This document shows, piece by piece, positions 8,198-17,259 of a stretch of 59,924 bases of DNA. The notes below the pieces were generated by a model. The model ran no database searches. It worked only from the letters and a program-made list of their open reading frames with translations, and was not told the DNA's origin. Both the position numbers and the translations under genes were made by a program. The DNA lies in NCBI RefSeq assembly GCF_004764705.1, contig NZ_SHLX01000044.1:1-59924 (forward strand), given 5' to 3'. Each line of letters starts with the position of its first letter. The first letter of the stretch is position 1. Source of the DNA: Paenibacillus cymbidii. GTDB taxonomy: Bacteria; Bacillota; Bacilli; Paenibacillales; NBRC-103111.

Positions 8198-9190
8198 TTA
8201 GTCCTCCGCCGGCCGGTCGGCCGGAAACGTCAGGCCGATTTGCCGTCGCGCCTCGTCCATAACGGCAAGCGTCGCGCGCGAAACGGCGTGCGTATTGACC
8301 GCCGACTCGGGCCGGCCGCCGGCGCAAAGCGAAATGAACTCCGCCAGCTCGTAGTACATCGGCCGGTTCGGCAGCGGCGGCGTGATGTCTTCCGTCCGCC
8401 CGTCGCGGTAATGGACGACCGCCCGCTCCGGCTTGTTGATATGATCCACGACGAGCGTCGCCAATTCGCCTTGAAACTCGGACGGCGCATACGAATCCGT
8501 AATTTTCGAATGCGCGACGATCGCTTCCATCTCCGGATAAGAAAGCAGCAGGCTGCCTTCCCCATCGACGCCGGAAGCAAGCATGTACGCGTTGGCGGAC
8601 ACGCGCTGCGGCGGGCCAAACAGCGCCACCAACGGGTACAGGCAATAAATGCCGAGGTCCATCAGCGAGCCGTTCGACAGCGACGGATCGAACGCGTTCA
8701 GTACGTTGCCCTGCTTGTACGCGTCATAACGGGACGAATATTTGCTGACGTTGGCGAAGACGCGCCGCAGCGGGCCAAGCGCCGGCAACTGCTCGCGAAT
8801 GGCCGCAAATGTCGGCATCAGCGTCGATTTGACCGCCTCCATCAGCACGACGCCGTTCGCCCGCGCCGCCGCCGTCATCGCGTCGAACTCGCGCACGTTT
8901 GAAGCGACCGGCTTCTCGCACAGCACGTGTTTGCCGCGCTCCATGCAGGCGATCGCCTGCGCCGCATGAAGCGCGTTCGGGCTGGCGATATAAACCGCGT
9001 CGACAAGGCCGCTGTCCAGCATGTCCCCCAGATCGGTAAACACCGCCGGATCGCCGGATCGCGCCGCAAATGCCCTGCCTTTCTCCTCCGTGCGCGAATA
9101 AACCGCCGTCAGCCGAAACTCGCCATGCTCCGCCGCCGCTTTCAGAAATTCATCCGTGATCCAGTTGGTGCCGATGATGCCGAATCTCAT
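8198..9190 (-). CDS. Gfo/Idh/MocA-family NAD(P)-dependent oxidoreductase
   Basis: The start is set at the ATG at 9190 (MRFGIIGTNW), which has GGGAGG upstream and begins directly with the Rossmann fold; a longer frame to 9232 would overlap the preceding gene. The 330-residue product shows the nucleotide-binding loop GIIGTNW, VDAVYIASPNALHAAQA, the family motif EKP (92-94, in HVLCEKPVA), and the C-terminal Gfo_Idh_MocA beta-sheet domain. Such enzymes oxidise or reduce a hydroxyl of a sugar or cyclitol. It lies 16 bp after the acetyltransferase gene, so the two are probably co-transcribed, though a shared pathway is not obvious. Confidence 0.9.
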   Translation of the reverse strand: MRFGIIGTNWITDEFLKAAAEHGEFRLTAVYSRTEEKGRAFAARSGDPAVFTDLGDMLDSGLVDAVYIASPNALHAAQAIACMERGKHVLCEKPVASNVREFDAMTAAARANGVVLMEAVKSTLMPTFAAIREQLPALGPLRRVFANVSKYSSRYDAYKQGNVLNAFDPSLSNGSLMDLGIYCLYPLVALFGPPQRVSANAYMLASGVDGEGSLLLSYPEMEAIVAHSKITDSYAPSEFQGELATLVVDHINKPERAVVHYRDGRTEDITPPLPNRPMYYELAEFISLCAGGRPESAVNTHAVSRATLAVMDEARRQIGLTFPADRPAED

Positions 9191-9206
9191 GTATGCCAGG
9201 CCTCCC

Positions 9207-10073
9207 TCAATCTCGTTCCAGTTCGATGCCAAAATAACGCCGCAACGCCTCCCGGTACGCTTCGCCTTGGGCTGGCACGAAGGCGTCGACCCCTTGCGGC
9301 GTAAAAATCCGAAACTCGTCGCCGGCTACCGTATTGCGGCCTTCCTTCGTCCGGATCGCCAGCATCGGCGCCTTGCGGAAAATCGACTCCGGCGCGTGTT
9401 CGCACCAATAGGAAGCCGTGATGAAATCGATCGGCAGCTGCGGCTCTTCGGTGAACGAATAAATGCGCTGCCACGCCTCCTTCCGCCACTCGCACAGCAA
9501 CCAGCCAAAATAGGCGTCACGCTCCATCCGGTACAATTCGTCGCCTTGCGGCTGCTCCACCCCTTCGGCCAGCAGCACGGGACGGCGCGGCACGATGCCG
9601 CCGACGCCAACGTCGCACAAATACGGCTTCCCTCCCGCGTAGGCGCGCAGCACGTGATGACGACGCTTCGGCGGCAAATTGGGCGTATCCCGCCAGAAGC
9701 GGCCGAACAGATCGGTCGTCTGATAACCGAGCTCGCGCAACAGCCAGCCGAACAAAGCGTTCAGTTCGAAACAGAAGCCGCCGCGACGGCGGACGACAAT
9801 TTTATCGTACAGGTGCGGAATGTCCAGCGTGAGCGGCACGCCGCGCAAAATGTCGAGATTCTCGTATGGCACCGCATGCAGGTGCCTCTCCTGCAGTTCG
9901 GCCAGCGTTTCGGCGCTGCCGTCCGGCACGCCGGCATATCCGATCCGATTCAGATAGGCGCGCACTTCGGGTTTCAGGCTTTCATCGGCCAGTGGCATTC
10001 GATCGGCTCCTTCGGGAAGGGCAACCGGCTTCGCAGACTGGTAACCGGCCCCATTCATAGTCCTTCCCATCAT
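9207..10073 (-). CDS. Arylamine N-acetyltransferase
   Basis: The 288-residue product carries the Cys-His-Asp triad of the NAT family: Cys101 in RRGGFCFELN, His140 (or 139) in HHVLRAY, and Asp154 in LCDVGVGG, with the usual 15-residue His-to-Asp spacing. The N-terminal helical part has ERHLHAVPYENLDI, also typical. NATs move acetyl groups from acetyl-CoA to arylamines or hydrazines through the cysteine. Several in-frame ATGs lie in the first 30 codons, so the exact start is open. First gene of a likely two-gene unit. Confidence 0.94.
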   Translation of the reverse strand: MMGRTMNGAGYQSAKPVALPEGADRMPLADESLKPEVRAYLNRIGYAGVPDGSAETLAELQERHLHAVPYENLDILRGVPLTLDIPHLYDKIVVRRRGGFCFELNALFGWLLRELGYQTTDLFGRFWRDTPNLPPKRRHHVLRAYAGGKPYLCDVGVGGIVPRRPVLLAEGVEQPQGDELYRMERDAYFGWLLCEWRKEAWQRIYSFTEEPQLPIDFITASYWCEHAPESIFRKAPMLAIRTKEGRNTVAGDEFRIFTPQGVDAFVPAQGEAYREALRRYFGIELERD

Positions 10074-10207
10074 ATCAAGGCGACAGCCGTTTCAACAAGT
10101 CGAAATCCAGTCTGAAATAACGGCGGCCGGGCATATTTTTGCTAGAGAACGCATATTATTAATAGAGGAAAAGAAAGGAAAATCGTGGGGAAAAGGGTGC
10201 AAGCGCA

Positions 10208-10648
10208 ATGAAATCATTCGCCGTATTGCTGCAGCAACTGACAACATGGCTGACTTCGTTCTCGTGGGTCAATCAGTTGTTGCCGCTGCGTCTTCTGCTG
10301 CTGTTCGGAGGGCTGGGTCTGTCGCTCGCCGACGATGTGATGTACCGGTTTCTGTTCGACTACTCGTCAGGTTACCGCGTGTACGACTTTCTGTTCAACA
10401 CGATCCCGCTTTCGTCTATCGGCGCGCTCGCCTTTCTCGCCGGCGCCTGGCTGACGCTTGTTTCGCCCGACGTGAAGCTGCTGCCGATCGGCTTGTGGGG
10501 CAAGGCGTTCGTCATCCTGTTCCCGTTCTCCGGCTGGTTTCTGAACTCGCTTCTGATGGCCGCCATGTACGTATGGCTCGGCTATTTGCTGTACCGGTTC
10601 ACGGCGTCCGCCGAAGCGACGAACCCGAACCAAACCACTTCGATGTAA
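10208..10648 (+). CDS. Small polytopic membrane protein of unknown function
   Basis: The 146-residue protein has about four hydrophobic segments (around 25-42, 60-85, 95-115 and 118-135), joined by short loops such as SSGYRVYDFLF. No family is recognised. AAGGGTG lies upstream of the ATG. It stands alone: divergent from the acetyltransferase gene and followed by a hairpin terminator at 10668. Confidence 0.7.
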   Translation: MKSFAVLLQQLTTWLTSFSWVNQLLPLRLLLLFGGLGLSLADDVMYRFLFDYSSGYRVYDFLFNTIPLSSIGALAFLAGAWLTLVSPDVKLLPIGLWGKAFVILFPFSGWFLNSLLMAAMYVWLGYLLYRFTASAEATNPNQTTSM

Positions 10649-10667
10649 GCGTCAAAAAAACGAAATC

Positions 10668-10692
10668 GCCCATGCCTGCTCGCGGCATGGGC
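10668..10692 (+). terminator. Hairpin terminator after the membrane protein gene
   Basis: A perfect 9-bp stem, GCCCATGCC and GGCATGGGC with a 7-base loop, is followed by CTATTTGT and preceded by an A-rich run. It lies 20 bp after the stop at 10648. The U-tract is short, so termination may be partial. Confidence 0.65.
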
Positions 10693-10790
10693 CTATTTGT
10701 CGCGCCAAATATCGGAAACGGAAGCTTGCAAACTTTTTTCCCGGAACCGCGTCTAATAAAGTAGACTTATAGAGCCGGGATGGGATTGTG

Positions 10791-11525
10791 ATGAAGCGAC
10801 ACCAACAAAGGCCGCTGGCGATCAGCATGGGCACCCTTGTGCTGCCTTTGCTGTTTCTATTGCTGACTTCCACCGCCACGATACAGAAACAGCACAACAG
10901 CCTGGCGGAACGCCGGGAGAACGCTTCCGTCCAGCCATCTCCGCTGCCGACAGCCGAACCGTCGCCCACCGTGCCGCCCAAGCAGGCGCGCATCGTCGTC
11001 ATCGACGCCGGGCACGGCAACGCCGATCCGGGAGCCGCCGGCGCCAGCGGCAAGGAAGAGAAGGAATACACCCTCGCCGTAGCACAAGCGGTGTACGCCG
11101 AATTGAAAGCGGATTCGAGATTCGAGCTGCATTTGACCCGGGGCGACGATTCGTACGTCGAGCTGCTCAGCCGGGCGGCGCTGGCCGAAGAGCTTCACGC
11201 GAGCGCGCTTGTTTCCATTCATGGCAATACGTTCACCAGCCGCAGCGTATCCGGCACCGAAACGTATTTTTACGATGACAACAGCAGCGAGCTTGCCGGG
11301 TTGATTCATTCCCGTCTGCTGGAAGCGATGCACTTTCGCGACCGCGGCGTCAGACGCAACGATTGGAAAATTTTAACCCATAGCAGCATGCCCGCCGTCC
11401 TCACCGAAATCGGTTATTTGACGAATCCGCAGGAAGAAGCGGCCATGCTCGCGGAAGACGGCATCCGCCGCGCCGCGCAGGCGATTGCCGCCGCGTTGAC
11501 CGAATTTTTCTTTCCCGCGGCCTGA
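10791..11525 (+). CDS. N-acetylmuramoyl-L-alanine amidase (Amidase_3)
   Basis: The 244-residue product has an N-terminal membrane or signal helix (about 12-35), a Pro-rich linker (PSPLPTAEPSPTVPP) and an Amidase_3 domain. The zinc-site residues are visible: His in DAGHGNADPG, Glu in KEEKEYTLA, and His in VSIHGN; the catalytic Glu is in VLTEIGYLTNPQEE. The enzyme cuts the bond between muramic acid and the stem peptide on the outer side of the membrane. A GTG lies directly before the chosen ATG and is an equally possible start. It is related to the CwlD/CwlC type. It converges on the SDR gene with an 11-bp gap. Confidence 0.92.
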   Translation: MKRHQQRPLAISMGTLVLPLLFLLLTSTATIQKQHNSLAERRENASVQPSPLPTAEPSPTVPPKQARIVVIDAGHGNADPGAAGASGKEEKEYTLAVAQAVYAELKADSRFELHLTRGDDSYVELLSRAALAEELHASALVSIHGNTFTSRSVSGTETYFYDDNSSELAGLIHSRLLEAMHFRDRGVRRNDWKILTHSSMPAVLTEIGYLTNPQEEAAMLAEDGIRRAAQAIAAALTEFFFPAA

Positions 11526-11536
11526 CCGCGTGCCTC

Positions 11537-12316
11537 TTACCAGGCGGTATACCCGCCATCGATCGAAAATACGGCGCCCGTCGTAAACGACGACGCTTCC
11601 GACGCGAGATAGACCGCGATGCCCTGCAGTTCGTCCGGCACGCCCGGACGGCCCATCGGCGTCATGCTCATCCATCGTTCGATCAGCGCGCCGCCCTCGC
11701 GGAAAAATTTGTCCGTCAGCTCGGTTTTCATATAGCCCGGGGCAATCGTATTCACCCGCACGCCGTGCGGCGCCCACTCCGCCGCCAGCGTCTTCGTAAG
11801 CGAAATGACCCCCGCCTTCGACACGTTGTAAGCGACCTGATTCTGCGGCGTGTTGACGATAATGCCGGACATCGACGAGATGTTGATGATCGAGCCTTTG
11901 CCTTGCCGGATCATCTGGCGGCCGACCTGCTGAGACATGAGGAACACGCCGTTCAGGTTGACGTTGATGACGTCGAGCCAGTCCTGGTAAGCCATCTCTT
12001 CGGCTTTCGCATTTTTGACGATGCCGGCGTTGTTGAGCAGCACGTCGATTTTGCCGAATTCGCGCAAAGTCTCCGCGCACACCCGCTCCGCATCCTCCGG
12101 CTTGCTTACATCCGCCTCGACCACATGCGCGCGCACGCCGTATTGCTCGCGCAGCTCGGCGGCGGCCTTGTCGGCATTGCCGCGGTTCAGGTCCGCGATG
12201 ACAAGATCGGAGCCCATCTCCGCCAATGCCGCCGCCATCGCCCTGCCGAGCCCGACGGCTCCTCCCGTCACGATCGTCGCGTACCCTCGCAGCTGCAGCT
12301 TCTCCATAATCCCCAT
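11537..12316 (-). CDS. SDR-family oxidoreductase
   Basis: The start is at 12316, with AAGGAG 8 bases upstream; a longer frame would overlap the kinase gene. The 259-residue classical SDR has the cofactor loop TGGAVGLGRA, the acidic DL after the second strand (IADLNRG, NAD preference likely), NNAG, the catalytic Ser in INISSMSG, and Tyr-X-X-X-Lys in AYNVSKAG. The C-terminus FSIDGGYTAW is typical of sugar-alcohol or 3-ketoacyl-type SDRs. Its substrate is not known. It follows the receiver-kinase gene by 32 bp on the same strand and may be the last gene of that unit. Confidence 0.9.
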   Translation of the reverse strand: MGIMEKLQLRGYATIVTGGAVGLGRAMAAALAEMGSDLVIADLNRGNADKAAAELREQYGVRAHVVEADVSKPEDAERVCAETLREFGKIDVLLNNAGIVKNAKAEEMAYQDWLDVINVNLNGVFLMSQQVGRQMIRQGKGSIINISSMSGIIVNTPQNQVAYNVSKAGVISLTKTLAAEWAPHGVRVNTIAPGYMKTELTDKFFREGGALIERWMSMTPMGRPGVPDELQGIAVYLASEASSFTTGAVFSIDGGYTAW

Positions 12317-12348
12317 CCGAATCGCTCCTTTATGTTTGGTCCCCGGTG

Positions 12349-13494
12349 TCAGCCGGCTGGTTGGAACCGGATCGTAAACGCCGTTCCTTTGCTGCTGCTC
12401 TTGACATCGATGGTTGCCCGGTGCCGCGCGGCAATGCTGTAGCACACCGCCAGGCCGAGCCCCGTCCCGTTCTCCTTGGTGGTGAAGAACGGCGTGCCCA
12501 GCTTCTCCACATACTCTTCCTTAATTCCGCTCCCCTGATCTTCCAGTTTCAGAACGACCGCATTTCCTTCCATATAGGTGCTGATCGTAAACGCCCCGCC
12601 CGGCGCCATGGCCTCCAGCCCGTTGATCGCCATATTCAGGATCAGTTGGCGGATTTCCTTCTCATCCAGCTGCAAAGAGCCGATTTCCCCGTAGTTGACG
12701 TGAAAATGTTTGTCCGACAGCATCGCTTCCGCCTGAATGAGCGGCTGCATCGAGGCGATGATTTCGTTGAGATGGGCCTCTTCGAAATGGGTCGTCTTGT
12801 TTTTGGCTAGCGACAGAAATTCGGTGATGATGCCGTTCGCGCGGTTCAGTTCCTCCAGCATGATGTCGATGTATTCGACGGCCATCGATTGATTTTTTTT
12901 CGACATTTGCAGGAAGCCGCGGATCGTCGTCATCGGATTGCGTATTTCGTGGGCGATGCCCGCCGCCATTTCCCCGATCAGATTGAGCCGGGCGAGCTTC
13001 GCCATCTCCTTCTCCCACGCGACCCGCTCCTCGCTGGCTATAATCAGCTCGCGGGTTCGTTCGCGGACGAGGCGCTCCAAGTAGTCGTATTGGTTCTGAT
13101 GAAAGCGATGCATCTGCACGAAAGCGTCGACTTTCAGCTTCAGCACTTCGGGATGGAACGGCTTGAACATGTAGTCGATCGATCCCGCCTGGTAGCCTTG
13201 CAGCACATGTTCCGCCGATTTGTTGATCGCCGTGATGAAAATGATCGGGATATCCTTCGTTTTCTCGCGGTCCTTGATCAGCTTGGCCGTTTCGAAGCCG
13301 CTCATGCCCGGCATTTGCACGTCCAGCAGGATCACGGCCACATTCTGCATGTCTTCCCGCATCGTATAGCGCAGCGCATCTTCGCCCGAGCGAAGCCCGA
13401 TCAGGCGATAATCGGGAGAAGAAAGCACCGCTTCCAGCGTCAGCAAGTTTTCGGGACGGTCGTCTACCATCAAAATATCGACTTTGTTCTCCAT
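12349..13494 (-). CDS. Receiver-histidine kinase (REC-HisKA-HATPase), soluble
   Basis: The 381-residue protein starts with a receiver domain (about 5-125; MVDDRPENLL, phospho-acceptor Asp in VILLDVQMPG, Lys in YMFKPF). A short coiled coil and a HisKA core (AAGIAHEIRNPMTTIRGFLQMSKK) follow, then an HATPase with NMAINGLEAM, DQGSGI, and TTKENGTGLGLAVC. There are no membrane helices. This order lets one kinase's output control the activity of a second. It follows the CheR gene by 18 bp and belongs to the same minus-strand cluster as the multisensor kinase. Likely partners are therefore the hybrid kinase upstream and an unseen output protein. Confidence 0.92.
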   Translation of the reverse strand: MENKVDILMVDDRPENLLTLEAVLSSPDYRLIGLRSGEDALRYTMREDMQNVAVILLDVQMPGMSGFETAKLIKDREKTKDIPIIFITAINKSAEHVLQGYQAGSIDYMFKPFHPEVLKLKVDAFVQMHRFHQNQYDYLERLVRERTRELIIASEERVAWEKEMAKLARLNLIGEMAAGIAHEIRNPMTTIRGFLQMSKKNQSMAVEYIDIMLEELNRANGIITEFLSLAKNKTTHFEEAHLNEIIASMQPLIQAEAMLSDKHFHVNYGEIGSLQLDEKEIRQLILNMAINGLEAMAPGGAFTISTYMEGNAVVLKLEDQGSGIKEEYVEKLGTPFFTTKENGTGLGLAVCYSIAARHRATIDVKSSSKGTAFTIRFQPAG

Positions 13495-13512
13495 GGTCTG
13501 CTCTCGTTCACC

Positions 13513-14352
13513 CTATTTCCGATATATTTTCTCTTTGGCATCCCATTCTTCCAAAGATACCGCATGCGTCTTGAGCAGCCCTTCCTTGCTGCCCAGACAC
13601 AAAAAACCGGCATGCACGAGACTTTCGCTAAACAGTTGGACCACGCGCCGCTGCAGAATCGGGTTGAAATAGATGAGCACATTCCGGCAAACGATGACGT
13701 GAAACTCGTTGAAGGAATGATCGACCGCCAAATTGTGCTGCGAAAACATCATGTTTTCCGACAAATACGAATGGAACGCAACCCCGCTTTCCTGCACCGA
13801 ATAATAGTTTGAGAACGCTTCCTCTCCTCCGGATTGAAAGTAGTTTTTCGTATAAAGCTGCATCTTGTGCAGCGGAAATACGCCGCGCTCCGCCAGTCGC
13901 AGCACCTGCTCGTTCATGTCGGTAGCGTACAGCATCGTCTTGTGGTACAACCCTTCCTCGTGCAGCACAATCGCCATCGAATACACTTCTTCCCCGGTCG
14001 AGCAACCGGCATGCCAGATGCGGATCGCCGGGATGGAGCGAAGATAAGGAATCATTTGGCGCCGGAAGGCGAGGAAAAAACCGGGCTCGCGAAACATTTC
14101 GGTGACGTTGACCGAAAAGTCGGCGAGCAGCCGATCCATCGCTTTGCGTTCGTGCAGCACTTTGTCGAGCAAGGCGAGAATCGAAGGCTGGTTCTCCCCG
14201 CGCATGCGGCTCAGGATGCGGCGCCGCGTCGACGGGAACGAATAATTGCGGAAGTCATAGCCGTTGTACCGGTAGATGCCTTCGAGCAGAAGCGCAATTT
14301 CCAGCTTCTCGATCTCCTCGTGGGCAGACAACGATTCGTCGCGATGGATCAT
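13513..14352 (-). CDS. CheR-type SAM-dependent methyltransferase (RsbM-like)
   Basis: The start is at the ATG at 14352, preceded by AGGGG; an in-frame GTG at 14373 lies inside the kinase gene and has no ribosome binding site. The 279-residue product has the CheR N-terminal helical domain (GIYRYNGYDFRNYSFPSTRRRI), then the SAM-binding domain with IRIWHAGCSTGEEVYS, ATDMNEQVL and the NVLIYF motif. CheR enzymes methylate glutamates on receptors. No chemotaxis genes are nearby. The adjacent kinase has a receptor-like helical region, so that kinase is the likely substrate, as RsbM modifies RsbK in the Bacillus cereus group. Confidence 0.9.
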   Translation of the reverse strand: MIHRDESLSAHEEIEKLEIALLLEGIYRYNGYDFRNYSFPSTRRRILSRMRGENQPSILALLDKVLHERKAMDRLLADFSVNVTEMFREPGFFLAFRRQMIPYLRSIPAIRIWHAGCSTGEEVYSMAIVLHEEGLYHKTMLYATDMNEQVLRLAERGVFPLHKMQLYTKNYFQSGGEEAFSNYYSVQESGVAFHSYLSENMMFSQHNLAVDHSFNEFHVIVCRNVLIYFNPILQRRVVQLFSESLVHAGFLCLGSKEGLLKTHAVSLEEWDAKEKIYRK

Positions 14353-14363
14353 GGCCGCTGCCC

Positions 14364-17096
14364 CTACCTGCACAGCCAGACGCGGACCAGCGACAACAAT
14401 TGATCCAGCAGAATCGGCTTGCTGATATAGTCGCTTGCGCCCGCTTCAATGCATTTCTCCCGGTCGAACTTCATCGCCTTGGCGGTCAGCGCGATGATCG
14501 GCAAATGAAGAAACCGCTCGTGCTTGCGGATTTCGCGGATCGCCTCGTAACCGTCCATGCGCGGCATCATGATGTCCATAATGACCAGATCGACGATTTC
14601 GTTGTGATCGAGCAGCAGTTGAATGCCTTCCTGCCCGTTTTCGGCGAACAGGACATGGATGCGGTGCATTTCCAGCGCCGTTGTCAGCGCATAGATGTTG
14701 CGCAAGTCGTCGTCCACCAGCAGGACGGTTTTCCCTGCAAGCGTAAGATCGACCGGACCCGCCATCCCGTCCGGCAGCTCGACATGTCCGGCTTCCAGCG
14801 CCGTCGCCGCTTCGTGCTCCACGCCCGCCATCCGTTCGCCGCGCACTTTGCCGATCGGGATATACAACGTGAATGTGCTGCCAACGCCAACTTCGCTTTC
14901 GACCTGGATGAAGCCGTCGAGCAGTCCGGCCATCTTCTGGCAGATGGACAACCCGAGGCCCGTTCCGCCATACTTGCGACTCGTCGTCCCGTCCGCCTGG
15001 CGGAACGCTTCGAATATGAACGCCTGCTTGTCCTGCGGAATGCCGATTCCCGTATCCGCCACCACGATCGCCAGCGCATGATCGTTCGTTATCGCGGCCG
15101 GCGCCCCTTTGACATCTTCCTTCGCCATCAGGTGCATCGCCAGGGAAACAGATCCCCGCTCCGTAAATTTGAACGCGTTGGACAGCAGGTTTTGCACGAT
15201 TTGCTGCAGCCGTTGCTCGTCCGTATGGATCATCAGATCGGCAATATCGGCGTCCACCCGAACGTGGAACTGCAACTCCTGTTCGCCGGCGACAGGCTCG
15301 AATTGGCGTTTGGCAAATTCGGCCACGTCCAGCAGCTTTACCCAATCGAGCACCACCTCCAGCTTGCCTGCCTCCACCTTCGACAAATCGAGCACTTCAT
15401 TGATAAGCGCGAGCAAATCTTTGCCGGACGAGGAGATCGTTTGCGCGTATTCGATCTGTTTGGTCGTAAGGTTGCCTTCCTGGTTCGCCGCCAGCATCTG
15501 CGATAAAATGAGCAGGCTGTTCAGCGGCGTCCGCAGCTCGTGCGACATGTTGGTCAAAAATTCGGTTTTGTAGCCGGAAGCGAGCAAAATTTGTTTGTTC
15601 TTCTCCTCCAGCTCCAGCTTGATTCGTTCCAGTTCGCTTCCTTTCTTCTCCGATGCTTCGTATTGCTCGCGCAATTGCTCGTTCAGCGTCTTGAGCTCCT
15701 CCTGCTGCAGCTGCAGCTCTTCCGATTGCGTCTGCAGTTCTTCGGTGAACAGCTGCGAATCGCTGAGCAGCCGCTGGATTTGCATATGGCCGAACACGCT
15801 GTTGATCGTGATCCCGAGCGTTGCGGACACGTCTTCCAGCAGCTGCATGTGCATGCGGGTAAACGGCTTGAAGGACGCAAACTCCATGACCGCGACGACC
15901 TGGCGCTCAAAGGCTACCGGCACGATAAGAATTTGCGCGGGCGCTGCGGCGCCAAGCGCCGAACCGATGCGTATGTAATCGTCCGGCGGCCCGGACAGCA
16001 CGATCAAACGATTCTCCTCGGCGCACTGGCCCGCCAGCCCTTCGCCGAGGGCGAAGCTGTCCGCGCCGATCGCCGCCAGACCCGCCGCGTAAGCGCCGCC
16101 CTTGCGAAAGCGCGTCGTCTGGCCCGGCGTTTCCTCGCGGTTGTAGAATACGCCGTAATTCGCTCCGATCGCCGGCGCAATCGCCGTGATCACGATTTTC
16201 GCCAGTTCGCCGAGCGACTGAACGCCCTGGTATTTGGCCGATATGCCGGCCACTTGCGATTTATTCCAGTTCTGCTCCTGCAACAGCAGGTTCGCCTCGG
16301 TCTGGAACCGGGCGTGCTCTTCGAGGGCGGCGGCCATCGTATTGTATGCGTGCCCGATGCTCGCCACCTCGTCCCCGGAAGCCACTTCGATCCGCGGAAG
16401 CCGGTCGTTCTGCTCGGATTCGGAAGCCAGCTTCATCACCGAAATGATGCCGGCCAGGCTGCGGATGACGCTGCGGAACACCCATACGGCAACCATCACG
16501 CTGCTGAGCAGCGTGATGGCGACGAGAATGACGATGAGCCTCACGGCTTCGTTGTATGTACCGGTCGAACGGGCCAGTTGCCTGTCCATCTCTTGTTCCT
16601 GCAGGCTGTTGAACTGCTTGATCGTGTCGAACAAACCGGCGCGAATCGCATCGGTATCGTTATTGTGCCAGGCAATCGCCTCTTCCGTCTTGCGCTTGCG
16701 CAGCAAATCGATCGCCGCGTCCGTGCTTGCGATGAAGGAAGTTTCCAGCCGGTGCAGCTCCTGCACCAGCCTGTGGCTTTCGGACTGATCGTCGAACATT
16801 TGCTCGAGCCTGTTCAGATAGTCGTTCACGGTTGCTTTGACGGTGCCGAGTTTGTCGACGCTGTCGTCCAGCGCGCTTGCGTCGGAATCGAACAGCAGCT
16901 CCGTCGTATCGGTATTGAGGCTGTTGATGCCGTTGCGGACAATGTTGGCCAACTTGACTTTGGAGTAGCTGTCGTCCACGATGTCGTGCATGGCCCGGTT
17001 CATGTCGAATATCATGCGGAGCGCGATAAACGAAAATACGAACAGCAACGCCAGAATCGTAGCGAAGCCAACGAACAATTTCGTGCGAAACTTCAT
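14364..17096 (-). CDS. Multisensor hybrid histidine kinase (RsbK-like)
   Basis: The start at 17096 (MKFRTKLFVG) has AAAGGTG upstream and puts the first membrane helix at the N-terminus. Order in the 910 residues: helix (about 8-30), extracytoplasmic four-helix-type domain (CHASE3/4HB-like, about 35-180), second helix (about 185-208), HAMP (about 209-262), GAF (about 288-435), a Glu/Gln-rich coiled coil, HisKA with His519 in NMSHELRTPLNS, HATPase (NLLSNAFKF, DTGIGIP, GTGLGLS), and a C-terminal receiver (VLLVDDDLRN, Asp in LVIMDIMMPRMDG). The layout matches RsbK, the sigma-B input kinase of the Bacillus cereus group, including the methyltransferase gene directly after it. No PP2C gene or sigma factor is in the window. 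Confidence 0.9.
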   Translation of the reverse strand: MKFRTKLFVGFATILALLFVFSFIALRMIFDMNRAMHDIVDDSYSKVKLANIVRNGINSLNTDTTELLFDSDASALDDSVDKLGTVKATVNDYLNRLEQMFDDQSESHRLVQELHRLETSFIASTDAAIDLLRKRKTEEAIAWHNNDTDAIRAGLFDTIKQFNSLQEQEMDRQLARSTGTYNEAVRLIVILVAITLLSSVMVAVWVFRSVIRSLAGIISVMKLASESEQNDRLPRIEVASGDEVASIGHAYNTMAAALEEHARFQTEANLLLQEQNWNKSQVAGISAKYQGVQSLGELAKIVITAIAPAIGANYGVFYNREETPGQTTRFRKGGAYAAGLAAIGADSFALGEGLAGQCAEENRLIVLSGPPDDYIRIGSALGAAAPAQILIVPVAFERQVVAVMEFASFKPFTRMHMQLLEDVSATLGITINSVFGHMQIQRLLSDSQLFTEELQTQSEELQLQQEELKTLNEQLREQYEASEKKGSELERIKLELEEKNKQILLASGYKTEFLTNMSHELRTPLNSLLILSQMLAANQEGNLTTKQIEYAQTISSSGKDLLALINEVLDLSKVEAGKLEVVLDWVKLLDVAEFAKRQFEPVAGEQELQFHVRVDADIADLMIHTDEQRLQQIVQNLLSNAFKFTERGSVSLAMHLMAKEDVKGAPAAITNDHALAIVVADTGIGIPQDKQAFIFEAFRQADGTTSRKYGGTGLGLSICQKMAGLLDGFIQVESEVGVGSTFTLYIPIGKVRGERMAGVEHEAATALEAGHVELPDGMAGPVDLTLAGKTVLLVDDDLRNIYALTTALEMHRIHVLFAENGQEGIQLLLDHNEIVDLVIMDIMMPRMDGYEAIREIRKHERFLHLPIIALTAKAMKFDREKCIEAGASDYISKPILLDQLLSLVRVWLCR

Positions 17097-17166
17097 CGAA
17101 CGACACCTTTCCCCAAGGCGAAATGGCCTACAACAATAGTTATATCTGAATTTTCTGATATGTGCC

Positions 17167-17198
17167 AGAAAAAAATAACAGGCCTCCATCAAGAGGCC
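17167..17198 (-). terminator. Rho-independent terminator of the AlkD-like gene
   Basis: On the minus strand, GGCCTC, a 6-base loop and GAGGCC are followed by TGTTATTTTTTTC. It lies 60 bp after the stop at 17260 and before the kinase gene, so the two are separate units. Confidence 0.8.
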
Positions 17199-17259
17199 CG
17201 TTGTCGGACAAGCGCGAATGCGCCGGGAAATTCGAACAAACCTTTATAGCAGCGGCCGT

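Noticed and set aside
14400..17249. Long plus-strand frames opposite the multisensor kinase
   Set aside because: Antisense shadows of a gene with intact HAMP, GAF, HisKA, HATPase and receiver motifs; their products have no recognisable domain and biased composition.
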